This document shows positions 17,595 to 25,700 of a stretch of DNA of 55,797 nucleotides, piece by piece (positions within the stretch are counted from its first letter, which is position 1; each line of letters begins with the position of its first letter). Under the pieces are notes generated by a model, which worked only from the letters and a program-made list of their open reading frames with translations, was not told the DNA's origin and ran no database searches. Origin of the DNA: Chitinophagaceae bacterium UBA7600 (GTDB lineage Bacteria; Bacteroidota; Bacteroidia; Chitinophagales; Chitinophagaceae). The stretch lies in contig DLKC01000095.1 of the NCBI GenBank assembly GCA_002478885.1, positions 1 to 55,797 on the forward strand, in the 5' to 3' direction. The translations under genes were made by a program, and so were the position numbers.

Positions 17595-19823
17595 TTATTC
17601 TTCCATCCACTGCGCGCTTGTCTTCCTGATGTCAGAAGCGATATTGGCAATGAAGTTGAATTGGTCTGCAATTGGTTTAAACTCGCTCAGTTGCTTTTTG
17701 GTTTCGCTTTCAAGAATACCCTGCTGCAGTTCATCCCGTCTTTTTTCGAGCAATTTTTGCATGCGTTGCTGGATGCAGTTCATGGGCACAGTTTCGGGCG
17801 TCGCATGATCCGCCGGTGTTTCCGCGATCATTTTTTCTGCGTCTTCGAGTTTGGCGACTGTGTTGCCAATAAGCGGGATGAAGTCTTTTGACGCGAACTT
17901 TTCGGCATAGGATTTTACATACCAGGACAGTGTTGCAATGTGCGAGGTAAGCATATGATTCTGCACTACGAACTGGTGAAGCGACCGGGCATTTTTCTGT
18001 TTTCGCTTTGGCTCAGAAAGCATACGGCTGAAAGCGTCGGAAAGATTGGCGAGCGCCACAAAAGCATTTTTCCGGCTGAGTTTGTAAGCAGTGTTGTTGA
18101 CCTGGTTTCCTGTGAATGCGGCGGCTATGTTGCTGAAATAATTTTTATTGCTGTTTATCGCACTTTGCATATATGTACTTATCTGCTCCTGCTCCCATGC
18201 AGGGAGTATAAGGATGTTTGCCAGGAAAGCTATTACGGAACCGATAGCGGTGTCAATAACGCGGTCGCTGATGATGGTTTCAAAACTGGCGTTGCTGAGT
18301 ATATGAAATAATAATAAAATATAGGGCGTCATAAAAATTACGCTGAACATATAGTTCGTGCGGATAAGGCTATAGGTGCCGATCATGAGTAACAGCATAA
18401 TGGCGAACAGCACGTTATTATCGCGGATAAAATATAGTATGCCGAAGCCGATCAATGCGCCGATGATGGTGCCGAGCAGCCTTTCGTAGTTTCTTTTCCG
18501 GGTAAGACTGTAAGCAGGTTTTAATATAACGATGATGGTAAGCAAGATCCAATAGCTGTGGCCTATTGGCAGAAAGGCAGCAATGATAAAGCCAATCACT
18601 GTTGCGATGCTTGTTCGTACCGCATGCCGGAAGGTGTTTGATTCCAGTGAAAGATTATCGGGCAATAATTTCAGGTCAACGGGTTCGTGCGTTACAAACT
18701 TGTCATAGTCGAGCGGTTGCGCGACCTGCCTCGTAATACTCTTATCGTACGTGGTATACAAATGCAGCGTGTGAATGCGGCCGGCAATGTCTTCTATGTT
18801 GTTTAGAATATGCCTCAGGCTGATAAAACCATCTACGTTATCAGCCGTACGTTTACTATCGCGAAAGTGATTGAAATAGTTCTTTGTGTCGATCACATGC
18901 TTTGCTAGCTGGCCGGTTTCTGCCGATGCGGCCCCGCTCTTAACAGCAATGCCTATCTCATCAAGTTCGTTGCTAAGTTCGACCACGAGCTGGTAGTATT
19001 GTTCCAGTATGTCCGTCTCATTGAAAGTTTCGTGCAATGCCTTGTAATCATGGTAAGAACTCATCGTTCTCTCAAAAAGGTCAACTGTATCGGTAAAAAT
19101 CATTACCAGTGTTCTACCCGTGTTGGTCGATTCTTTTATCACATGCCTGCTTTTGAAAAGCAGTTCCCTTACAAGGTTTTGTTTTTCATGTACAACGATC
19201 TGCTTTTCCAGCATTTCCTGGTAGGTTTGCCCATAGTCCACTTCTTTTTCGTAAAATGTAGCCCGTACGCGCATATACTCCGCTGTGGCAATAATGCAAT
19301 CGCCCAAAGCCTGCTGTGCCAGCTTATAAGGACGAAAACTATACAGCACCAGGCTTAGTAACATATACCAGAGACCGCCTGCAAGCACATACCCGGCATT
19401 GATAACAACTTCCCAGCCCTCGTGGTGCCGGTCGATATTCAACACCATAATAAGCAGTGCCGATACGCCAACAGAATTGGCACGGTTACCGAACACACCG
19501 ATCATTGAAAAAAGGAAACAGCACAGGAAGATAAGCGTGCCTAACATTAAATGATATGGCGCAGCCAAGCCTGTGACCAACGCAACAATACTGTTAATCA
19601 CAATGCATGCGAGCATACCGTTCTTGCGGTGATGAATGGGGCCGGGGTTATCGGTAATGCTCACACTCATTGCACCGAGCGATACCACCGTGCCCGCCGC
19701 GAGCAGGTTAAAATAGCTGAGTACCAGTGCGGGCAATACAATGCCGGCGGTCATGCGCACGCCCTCGCTCAGGTAATGGCTGTTGATAAAACTTTTGTAC
19801 TCTTTTACATAATCCATGCTCAT
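17595..19823 (-). CDS. FUSC-family inner membrane protein (YccS/YhfK-like)
   Basis: A protein of about 742 residues with the duplicated architecture of the FUSC/YccS family. An N-terminal block of about six TM helices (roughly 25-200) is followed by a long cytosolic helical region (about 210-420), a second block of six TM helices starting near ATVIGFIIAAFLP, then a C-terminal cytosolic helical domain. The motif RNYERLLGTIIGALIGFG in the second block is characteristic. The frame extends upstream to 20003, but that part overlaps a degraded repeat element and is not family-like; the ATG at 19823 (or two codons later) fits. Relatives include fusaric acid and aromatic acid exporters such as AaeB. 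No adaptor gene is adjacent, so transport is not proved. Confidence 0.88.
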   Translation of the reverse strand: MSMDYVKEYKSFINSHYLSEGVRMTAGIVLPALVLSYFNLLAAGTVVSLGAMSVSITDNPGPIHHRKNGMLACIVINSIVALVTGLAAPYHLMLGTLIFLCCFLFSMIGVFGNRANSVGVSALLIMVLNIDRHHEGWEVVINAGYVLAGGLWYMLLSLVLYSFRPYKLAQQALGDCIIATAEYMRVRATFYEKEVDYGQTYQEMLEKQIVVHEKQNLVRELLFKSRHVIKESTNTGRTLVMIFTDTVDLFERTMSSYHDYKALHETFNETDILEQYYQLVVELSNELDEIGIAVKSGAASAETGQLAKHVIDTKNYFNHFRDSKRTADNVDGFISLRHILNNIEDIAGRIHTLHLYTTYDKSITRQVAQPLDYDKFVTHEPVDLKLLPDNLSLESNTFRHAVRTSIATVIGFIIAAFLPIGHSYWILLTIIVILKPAYSLTRKRNYERLLGTIIGALIGFGILYFIRDNNVLFAIMLLLMIGTYSLIRTNYMFSVIFMTPYILLLFHILSNASFETIISDRVIDTAIGSVIAFLANILILPAWEQEQISTYMQSAINSNKNYFSNIAAAFTGNQVNNTAYKLSRKNAFVALANLSDAFSRMLSEPKRKQKNARSLHQFVVQNHMLTSHIATLSWYVKSYAEKFASKDFIPLIGNTVAKLEDAEKMIAETPADHATPETVPMNCIQQRMQKLLEKRRDELQQGILESETKKQLSEFKPIADQFNFIANIASDIRKTSAQWMEE

Positions 19824-19870
19824 GTAAAGATATCGTGTAAAAAAAATGGCCTGCTTTAAATAAAGGAAAG

Positions 19871-20088
19871 TTTTTGTGAACCGGCTGCAAAGCAGGTGGC
19901 AACGCCTGTTGCGCGATAGTGCCGGCCCATCCGGCATCACCCAGTTGTACTTTGCTTCCTGTTCGCCCATCGCCAGGCACGCATACGACAGCGGGACAAA
20001 CACGGTTATGTGTAATGGATGATCTACGTTTCAGCAGCTGAAGTGTGCGACGCAACAACAGTTCAATGCGTGGTTAAAAGCCAGGCCC
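19871..20088. repeat. Paired palindromic element (left core degraded)
   Basis: The left part begins TTTTTGTGAACCGGC and has a degraded core GTTGCGCGATAG (19908-19919). The right core CTGAAGTGTGCGACGCAAC is at 20038-20056 with the outer end GCCAGGCCC at 20080-20088, 9 bp beyond the TspO stop codon. Confidence 0.75.
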
Positions 20089-20097
20089 GAAAATGTA

Positions 20098-20565
20098 TTA
20101 TTTGTTCAGCATCCAGATGGAATAGTTGAGCACCGATGCAAAAGTTACCCAGGCGGCATAAGGTAGCATGAGCCAGGTTGCAGGTTTGGAAAGCGGTTCA
20201 AAAAAATAAATGCAGGCAAGGATGGCGATGAGCAATAGAACGATTTCAGCGAATGCCCAGCCTGTTTGCTGCATACTGAAAAAAATGAAACTCCATAAAA
20301 AGTTGAGGGTAAGTTGCACAAAGAAAATTGTTATGGCCCGGTTGCGGTCGGCCGAACGGGGAAGTTTCCATACGAGGTACAAGGCGATGCCCATAAGAAC
20401 GTAGAGTAAGGTCCACACCGGTGCGAAAAGCCAGTTGGGCGGATTAAAATATGGCTTATTCAGCGACGAATACCAGGTATTGATTGCATTGGCTGTCGCA
20501 ATGCCTGCAACGGACCCGGTGAGTAATGTTATGCCGAGTGAAAGGAACAGTTTTTTGTACTTCAT
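20098..20565 (-). CDS. tspO: TspO/MBR-family membrane protein
   Basis: A 155-residue protein with five TM helices. It has the family signatures: WYSSLNKPYFNPPNWLFAPV between helices 1 and 2, LNFLWSFIFF in helix 3, and PYAAWVTFASVLNYSIWMLN in helix 5, whose Trp and Asn residues line the ligand pocket. TspO homologues bind porphyrins and sterols and act in oxidative-stress or tetrapyrrole regulation. The ATG at 20565 gives the standard length; the frame's 67-codon extension would overlap the start of the divergent methyltransferase gene. The two divergent starts are 70 bp apart and share a regulatory region. Function is by family only. Confidence 0.93.
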   Translation of the reverse strand: MKYKKLFLSLGITLLTGSVAGIATANAINTWYSSLNKPYFNPPNWLFAPVWTLLYVLMGIALYLVWKLPRSADRNRAITIFFVQLTLNFLWSFIFFSMQQTGWAFAEIVLLLIAILACIYFFEPLSKPATWLMLPYAAWVTFASVLNYSIWMLNK

Positions 20566-20635
20566 GTAATTACAACAATTCTTTGTGACAGAAAGTTTCG
20601 TGCCGGTCAAAGATAATTCTGGAGCTTTACAGCCT

Positions 20636-21376
20636 ATGAAAGATAATTTTTCTGCACAGGCCGGGCTATATGCAGCGTTCAGGCCAAAGTATCCCAAAGC
20701 ATTATACGATTTCCTGTATACCCGGGTAAAGCACTTTAGTACAGCTTTAGACGTGGCCACCGGCAACGGGCAGGTGGCTGAGGTACTGTCGCAACGGTTT
20801 ACAACGGTTTATGCAACCGACATCAGCGAAAAGCAATTGTCGTATGCACCCCAAAAAGACAACATTGTTTACAAGGTAGAAGCTGCCGAACATACTTCGT
20901 TCCCAGATGCCTGTTTTGATCTTATAACGGTTGCGCAGGCCATTCACTGGTTTAATTTTGATGCATTTTTTAAGGAGGTGAAACGCATTTTGAAACCGGG
21001 CGCCATCTTCGCAGCAATTGGTTATGGCGTGATGAACGTAAATGATCAAGTAGACCCGTGGCTTAATCATGTTTACCACGATGTTACCGGCCCCTACTGG
21101 GATAAGGAAAGAAGCCATATCGAAGAAGGTTACCGAACGATACCTTTCCCCTTCAAACTGTTGGAAACACCCGGTTTTGCCATGGAATATAAATGGAGCA
21201 AAGAGCAATTTATTGGTTACCTGAATACCTGGAGTGCAGTGCAGCATTATATCAGGCAGCGCCAGGCACACCCGTTTACGGAAGCCTTATTAAAACAACT
21301 GGATGATGTTTGGCCTGAAGGCGTAACCAACAGTATCCGGTTTCCATTGTTGCTTAAGGTTGGCGTAAATGAATAA
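20636..21376 (+). CDS. Class I SAM-dependent methyltransferase
   Basis: A protein of about 246 residues with a Rossmann-type methyltransferase core. Motif I is DVATGNGQVA (about residue 38), the acidic end of strand 2 is YATDIS, and the motif IV region is FDLITVAQAIHWF. This pattern is that of the Methyltransf_11 / Crg1-like group, where the QAIHWF segment replaces the usual post-I motif. The substrate is undefined; relatives include enzymes on small carboxylic acids. A GTG start at 20585 is possible but adds 17 residues that do not look like the family. The next gene starts at 21420 (or overlaps by 8 bp if its alternate start is used), so these two probably form an operon. Confidence 0.87.
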   Translation: MKDNFSAQAGLYAAFRPKYPKALYDFLYTRVKHFSTALDVATGNGQVAEVLSQRFTTVYATDISEKQLSYAPQKDNIVYKVEAAEHTSFPDACFDLITVAQAIHWFNFDAFFKEVKRILKPGAIFAAIGYGVMNVNDQVDPWLNHVYHDVTGPYWDKERSHIEEGYRTIPFPFKLLETPGFAMEYKWSKEQFIGYLNTWSAVQHYIRQRQAHPFTEALLKQLDDVWPEGVTNSIRFPLLLKVGVNE

Positions 21377-21419
21377 GAAGGGAAACCGCATTCTCAATTT
21401 TCGATTTACATTTACAGGT

Positions 21420-21866
21420 ATGGAATTGTATAAAAAGCAGGTTGAAATAAGGTGGAGCGATATGGATCCCAACTTCCATCTCCGGCATTCGGTGTACTAT
21501 GATTGGGGCGCGTTTGTACGCATGTCTTTTTTGAATGAACACGGCCTCACTCCGTCTGTACTTAACCAGTTTCATTTTGGCCCCATACTTTTCCGGGAAG
21601 AGTGTGTATTCAAGCGAGAGATCCATTTTGGTGATAAGGTTGAGATAAACCTGCAACTGCGTAAATCGAGGAGGGATATGAGCCGCTGGACCATGATCCA
21701 TGAGATCTGGAAAAATGAACAAATTCTGTCTGCCGTTATTACGGCAGAAGGTGCTTGGATAGACACCCATATCCGCAAACTTGCAGCACCGCCGCCCGTT
21801 ATAACCGACGGGTTTGAAAAGATCCCCAAATCCGTTGATTTCGAGTGGCTGGAAGTTGCATCTTAA
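21420..21866 (+). CDS. Hot-dog fold thioesterase (4HBT-like)
   Basis: A 148-residue protein with the 4-hydroxybenzoyl-CoA thioesterase-like pattern. It opens with VEIRWSDMDPNFHLRHSVYYDWG, in which Asp (DMDPNFH) occupies the catalytic position of the FcbB/YbgC type. A beta strand with FREECVFKREIHFGDKVEI and the closing strands with AEGAWID follow. Such enzymes hydrolyse acyl-CoA or acyl-ACP thioesters. The ATG at 21369 is possible and would overlap the methyltransferase by 8 bp, but the homologous part begins after residue 17, favouring 21420. Co-transcription with the methyltransferase is likely, though no shared pathway is evident. Confidence 0.85.
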   Translation: MELYKKQVEIRWSDMDPNFHLRHSVYYDWGAFVRMSFLNEHGLTPSVLNQFHFGPILFREECVFKREIHFGDKVEINLQLRKSRRDMSRWTMIHEIWKNEQILSAVITAEGAWIDTHIRKLAAPPPVITDGFEKIPKSVDFEWLEVAS

Positions 21867-21941
21867 TGCTTTCGGCCCGGGTCATTTCCGGCAAAAGCGT
21901 TCTATCTTTATACCAGATGTCAACAGCACAGCAGTTTAACC

Positions 21942-23096
21942 ATGAAAGAAATTAAAAGTATTATACACGCTTACGATGAGGCCTGTAAACAAGGCAAGCA
22001 AACTGCACTCGCAACCGTTGTGCACGTGGAGGGTTCTTCTTACCGCAAGCCTGGTGCAAGAATGCTTATTACGGAAGATGGACAGCTCACCGGTGCCATC
22101 AGCGGAGGCTGCCTGGAGGGCGACGCGCTAAACAAGGCGTTGTTTGTAATGGCACAGCAAAAAGCTATGCTGGTCACTTACGACACGATGGAGGATGATG
22201 ATGCGGGGTTTGGCGTTGGCCTCGGCTGTAACGGAATTATACAGGTGCTGATAGAGCCACTGGACCCTGGTGCTGCCGTTTCACCGATAACTTTATTAAG
22301 AGAGGCAGCTGCAAAACGGGAAAAGGCCGTAGCCATAACGCTGTTCTCGCTCGACGACAGGAGAGGGGCACAGCCCGGAACCTGCTTGCTGGTTAAGGAA
22401 ACAGGCGGTGTTTTTGGCGCCGCGCCCCTGTTGCAGGATTTGTTACTGCACGATGCATCGGAAGTTTTCGAAAGCAGGCAGGCGGCTTTTAAAAGTTATA
22501 TCTCAGAAACAAGAAACATCAGTGCGTTTATCGAATACCTGAAGCCAGTGGTTTCGGTGATCATCATCGGTGCCGGCAACGATGTGCTGCCTGTTGCAGA
22601 TATGGCGCAGATACTTGGATGGGATATTACTGTGGCCGATGGCCGCCCCGCCCTTGCAAAAAAAGAGCGCTTTGGTTCATCCTGCAGCGTGCTTGTATCA
22701 AAACCTGAACATGTGCTGGAGAAGATCGATATTGATGACCAAACCGTGTTCCTGCTAATGACGCACAATTACCACTACGATCTTGCCATGATGCGTGCGC
22801 TGCTAAAAAGAAATGTAGCTTATATAGGGTCGCTCGGCCCGGCGAAAAAATTAGACCGCATGCTCGAAGAACTTCGTGGCGAGGGCATGGACATAACCGC
22901 GGAAATGCTGCAAAAAGTGTTCGGCCCGGCGGGTCTCGACATCGGCTCTGAAACCTCCGAAGAAATTGCACTCTCCATTGTAGCCGAAATAAAGGCCGCT
23001 CTCTCCAGGAGAAACGGAGCTTCACTCAAATGGAGGGCTGATTCTATTCATCCGAAAGATCAATCTTTTATGAGCCAGGTAAAAATTGATAACTGA
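21942..23096 (+). CDS. XdhC/CoxI-family molybdenum-enzyme maturation protein
   Basis: A 384-residue protein with the XdhC/CoxI N-terminal domain (ATVVHVEGSSYRKPGARMLI, then GGCLEG and LGCNGIIQVLIEP) and a C-terminal Rossmann domain starting near SVIIIGAGNDVLPVADMA. XdhC proteins bind molybdenum cofactor, assist sulfuration and insert it into xanthine-dehydrogenase-type enzymes. The conserved Cys residues in SGGCLEG and GLGCNG are present. No molybdopterin dehydrogenase, xdhA/B or mob gene lies in the window, so its client enzyme is encoded elsewhere. A TATCTTTA box at 21903-21910 may be a promoter element. The closest alternatives are CoxI-type paralogues. Confidence 0.88.
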   Translation: MKEIKSIIHAYDEACKQGKQTALATVVHVEGSSYRKPGARMLITEDGQLTGAISGGCLEGDALNKALFVMAQQKAMLVTYDTMEDDDAGFGVGLGCNGIIQVLIEPLDPGAAVSPITLLREAAAKREKAVAITLFSLDDRRGAQPGTCLLVKETGGVFGAAPLLQDLLLHDASEVFESRQAAFKSYISETRNISAFIEYLKPVVSVIIIGAGNDVLPVADMAQILGWDITVADGRPALAKKERFGSSCSVLVSKPEHVLEKIDIDDQTVFLLMTHNYHYDLAMMRALLKRNVAYIGSLGPAKKLDRMLEELRGEGMDITAEMLQKVFGPAGLDIGSETSEEIALSIVAEIKAALSRRNGASLKWRADSIHPKDQSFMSQVKIDN

Positions 23097-23434
23097 TAAG
23101 TGTTCCCATGATTTCCAGGGCTAATCTTCGCCCATGATATTTAGTGCCCCTGTTTTTTGCGGCACATCGATTGATATGAACAACCTGAGCCATTCATTAA
23201 AATAAAACAGACGAGAAAACGATCTGGGAGAGTTCCTGGTATGATAGTATAAATTGTTCCCGGGCGTTTATAAATTTCTGAAGATCACATATTTGTTTTT
23301 TTTACGGATGGTATTTACTATTGCAAATAAATTACATTTGCGCCTGCCCGCTGCCAGAGAGGTTGCTGTGTTTTATCCAAACACTTGCGAATCTTGCCTT
23401 ATGAAAAATATTTAATGGCCAACATTTAACATTT
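23097..23434. other. Intergenic region with a promoter candidate
   Basis: No gene is seen between the XdhC gene and the esterase. A TACATTTG box matching the Bacteroidota -7 consensus TAnnTTTG is at 23333-23340, about 95 bp upstream of the esterase ATG, giving a long AU-rich leader. No clear TTTG -33 partner is at standard spacing. Confidence 0.4.
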
Positions 23435-25039
23435 ATGCGGACAACTTTTTTTTCACCCATAAACGGGATAGTTCAGAAAACATCTTTATGCCTTTTTATA
23501 CTCGTGTCTGTTTCTTTTTGTGCCAACGCACAAGTAACCTCGTGCACAAATCTTATTCACCCGGTTTATAGTTCTTCGCAAATTATCCTTGAGGAAAATG
23601 TGAATTACTCCCGGCGCAATTTTATCAACTACGATGTTAACTACCTCACCGACTCGCTCATCAATAAAGCCTGTTCAACGGAAACGAGTTGCGTTAACGG
23701 GAACGGCGACCTTTATTATGATGTGTATTATCCAAAGATCAACTATTCCGATGCCAATAAACTACCGGTGTTTATTATGCTGCATGCAGGTGGTTTCTCG
23801 GATTGCTCAAACCCCCAGAGCGGGGCGCAGGATGTTTGCACAGAGTTTGCCCAAAGAGGTTATGTTGCCTTTAATATTGAATACCGCAGGGGCAGGATAG
23901 AAGATCCGCAGAAAAAGTTTACTTCGGCCAGTCACTGGCTCTCCTTTTACCGGGCATTGCAGGATAGCAAAGGTGCCATCAGAACTATTGTGGCCCGTGA
24001 AAATGCAAGAACTGAGGCGTATAGAATTGATACGAGCAAAATCTTTGTCGGCGGCTCAAGTTCCGGTGCTGAAATTGCCCTGGTACTTGCTTATTTCACC
24101 AGTGATATGGCGGCAAAATTGTTCACGGGTGTAAAGGATGTTTTAGGGCCTGTGGATGTAGATGGCTATGCAGGCAACAGCAATTTTACCATTAAGGGCA
24201 TACTTGATATGTGGGGGGGGTATCCTGTACCTCAAGCTTATGCAGCTGACCCGGGAAGTTTTATCAAACAGAGCCCTGACCTGCCGCCCTTTATCGCTTT
24301 TCATGGCGGAATGGATGATGAAGTGAATATCAACAGTGCAGATATGTATTTTTCCGAGGGTTCCAGCTATGCATCTGAAAGCTTTTGTACGAACAATAAG
24401 ACCTTCACATTGCCTGCAAACGGCAAGCAAAAGCCCGATCTCAAAATGCTTGGCTCCCAGGGCTTATACGATGTAATAAAAACACAGTTAAACAAAAAAG
24501 CCGAACTGTATATCGATTGCGACATGAAGCATGGTCTTGAGGAAGGCCTTTCTGATTTTGGCATCGGCGACACCGTGAATAATAAAAAAGTACAAACCTA
24601 TATTGTGCAGCGTGCCGCTACTTTCTTTCAATACATCATGAATCAAGGGTCGAAAGATAAATTGGCATCCACGCGTTTTGTTGATTGCGAAAATTACCGC
24701 TATGGTTGCCGCGGAGATAAAAATGCCTGCAGCAATACGGCCACCTGCCCGGCTGTTATCAGCAGTGTCAGCAGCAATAATGCAGTAGTAATCAACAATC
24801 CAGATGACAAGACAAATATTTTTGCTGTTCAGCAAAGCGGCAAAACAATCACCATCCAACTGCTGAATGCAGGTGCCGCGACTGCCAGCATTTATAATAT
24901 GAATGGAGTTCGTGTGTTGTCACAAAAAACATTCGACAATTCAGTTGTGCTTAACTGCGGCAGCAACACCGCTGGCGTATACATTCTCCAGGTGTTGCAG
25001 CAGGGAAAGGTGCAAACCCAAAAGATTATACTGCCATAA
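23435..25039 (+). CDS. T9SS-exported alpha/beta-hydrolase (carboxylesterase-like)
   Basis: A 534-residue secreted protein. A signal peptide (about 1-32, ending CANAQ) is followed by an esterase domain (about 40-400) with an oxyanion-hole-type HAGGF segment, the nucleophile elbow GGSSSGAE, a later acid in HGGMDDEVN and a candidate catalytic His in CDMKHGLEEG. Seven or more Cys suggest disulfides. After a Cys- and Ser-rich linker (about 410-455), a T9SS type A sorting domain of about 75 residues ends with LQQGKVQTQKIILP. The protein should therefore pass the outer membrane and be released or attached at the surface, and act on ester-linked polymers or their side chains. No partner genes surround it. 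Confidence 0.9.
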   Translation: MRTTFFSPINGIVQKTSLCLFILVSVSFCANAQVTSCTNLIHPVYSSSQIILEENVNYSRRNFINYDVNYLTDSLINKACSTETSCVNGNGDLYYDVYYPKINYSDANKLPVFIMLHAGGFSDCSNPQSGAQDVCTEFAQRGYVAFNIEYRRGRIEDPQKKFTSASHWLSFYRALQDSKGAIRTIVARENARTEAYRIDTSKIFVGGSSSGAEIALVLAYFTSDMAAKLFTGVKDVLGPVDVDGYAGNSNFTIKGILDMWGGYPVPQAYAADPGSFIKQSPDLPPFIAFHGGMDDEVNINSADMYFSEGSSYASESFCTNNKTFTLPANGKQKPDLKMLGSQGLYDVIKTQLNKKAELYIDCDMKHGLEEGLSDFGIGDTVNNKKVQTYIVQRAATFFQYIMNQGSKDKLASTRFVDCENYRYGCRGDKNACSNTATCPAVISSVSSNNAVVINNPDDKTNIFAVQQSGKTITIQLLNAGAATASIYNMNGVRVLSQKTFDNSVVLNCGSNTAGVYILQVLQQGKVQTQKIILP

Positions 25040-25061
25040 CCACCTTTGTAAAAAGTTTTTT

Positions 25062-25115
25062 TGGGCGCCAGCTTTAATGCTGCTATTGGGCTGCTGTTGT
25101 GTCACTCACTTCAAC
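25062..25115 (+). repeat. Palindromic-element family: left half (variant core)
   Basis: The outer end TTGGGCGCCAGC is followed by the core GTTGTGTCACTCACTTCAAC (25096-25115), 22 bp after the esterase stop codon. The matching right half lies about 480 bp away, at 25598, across a gene remnant. Confidence 0.8.
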
Positions 25116-25137
25116 TAAGGGAATACAATTCAGGAGA

Positions 25138-25592
25138 TTATTCCTTCATAAACAGGCGGGTGACAACCTTATCACCGTTTTGTACTTTCAAAATATAACT
25201 GCCTGTTTTTATTTGACTGATATTCCAGTTATATGTGCTGGCTGTTACTGTAGCAGCAACTCTTCTGTTGCCGCTCAGGTCTGTAATACTAAGCATTGTT
25301 TTTTTGTGTAGCGGATAATCCCTCTATTTGTAAATTGTTTCTTACAGGATTGGGATATATTTTTATAGCTGCACTAATACTATTTTCTATTGCCAGCACA
25401 TTTGAGGTTACGTTGCTGCCATCTGATGTTACCGTGGTTAACCTGTAATAATTAGTTCCGGCCAAAGGCGCAGGATCTTCATAACTGTAGGACTGGTGTC
25501 TTGCAGAACAGAATCAAATTTAATATATTATACTGACTTGCCCAGATTGTAATTTTTGACCCGGTAACATCGCCGCCCTGTTCCCAATGGTT
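25138..25592 (-). pseudogene. Decayed C-terminus of a T9SS secreted protein
   Basis: On the minus strand, pieces of one reading frame are readable only with frame changes. Upstream there is a KFDSVLQDTSP-like piece. After a missing base near 25490 comes YEDPAPLAGTNYYRLTTV, then IKIYPNPVRNNLQIEGL. After an extra A in a 7-A run (25299-25305 on the plus strand) comes LSITDLSGNRRVAA, continuing to GSYILKVQNGDKVVTRLFMKE and a TAA at 25138. YPNP and the closing strands are typical of the type A sorting domain. No start, signal peptide or catalytic domain remains. The remnant is bounded by a left and a right repeat half. Confidence 0.8.
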
Positions 25593-25597
25593 GTAAA

Positions 25598-25648
25598 GCA
25601 CAAGAGTGCGACGCAACGGAAGCTGCATGGCGATCTGTCGCCGGGTTC
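25598..25648 (+). repeat. Palindromic-element family: right half
   Basis: The core GCACAAGAGTGCGACGCAAC (25598-25617) is followed by GGCGATCTG and the outer end GCCGGGTTC, about 50 bp beyond the APC permease stop codon. It pairs with 25096-25115 across the T9SS remnant. Confidence 0.82.
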
Positions 25649-25700
25649 ATAATATTTTGATGCTTCAAAAAAATGCTTTCAAAAGATCGCCGATTTGATC

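Noticed and set aside
19824..20003. N-terminal extension of the FUSC protein
   Set aside because: It overlaps a degraded repeat element, has no hydrophobic or family-like features, and good ATGs exist at 19823 and 19817.
20566..20766. N-terminal extension of TspO
   Set aside because: It would overlap the divergent methyltransferase start and exceed the normal TspO length by 67 residues.
25099..25311. 70-codon plus-strand ORF after the esterase
   Set aside because: It is the antisense shadow of the decayed T9SS sorting domain on the minus strand.
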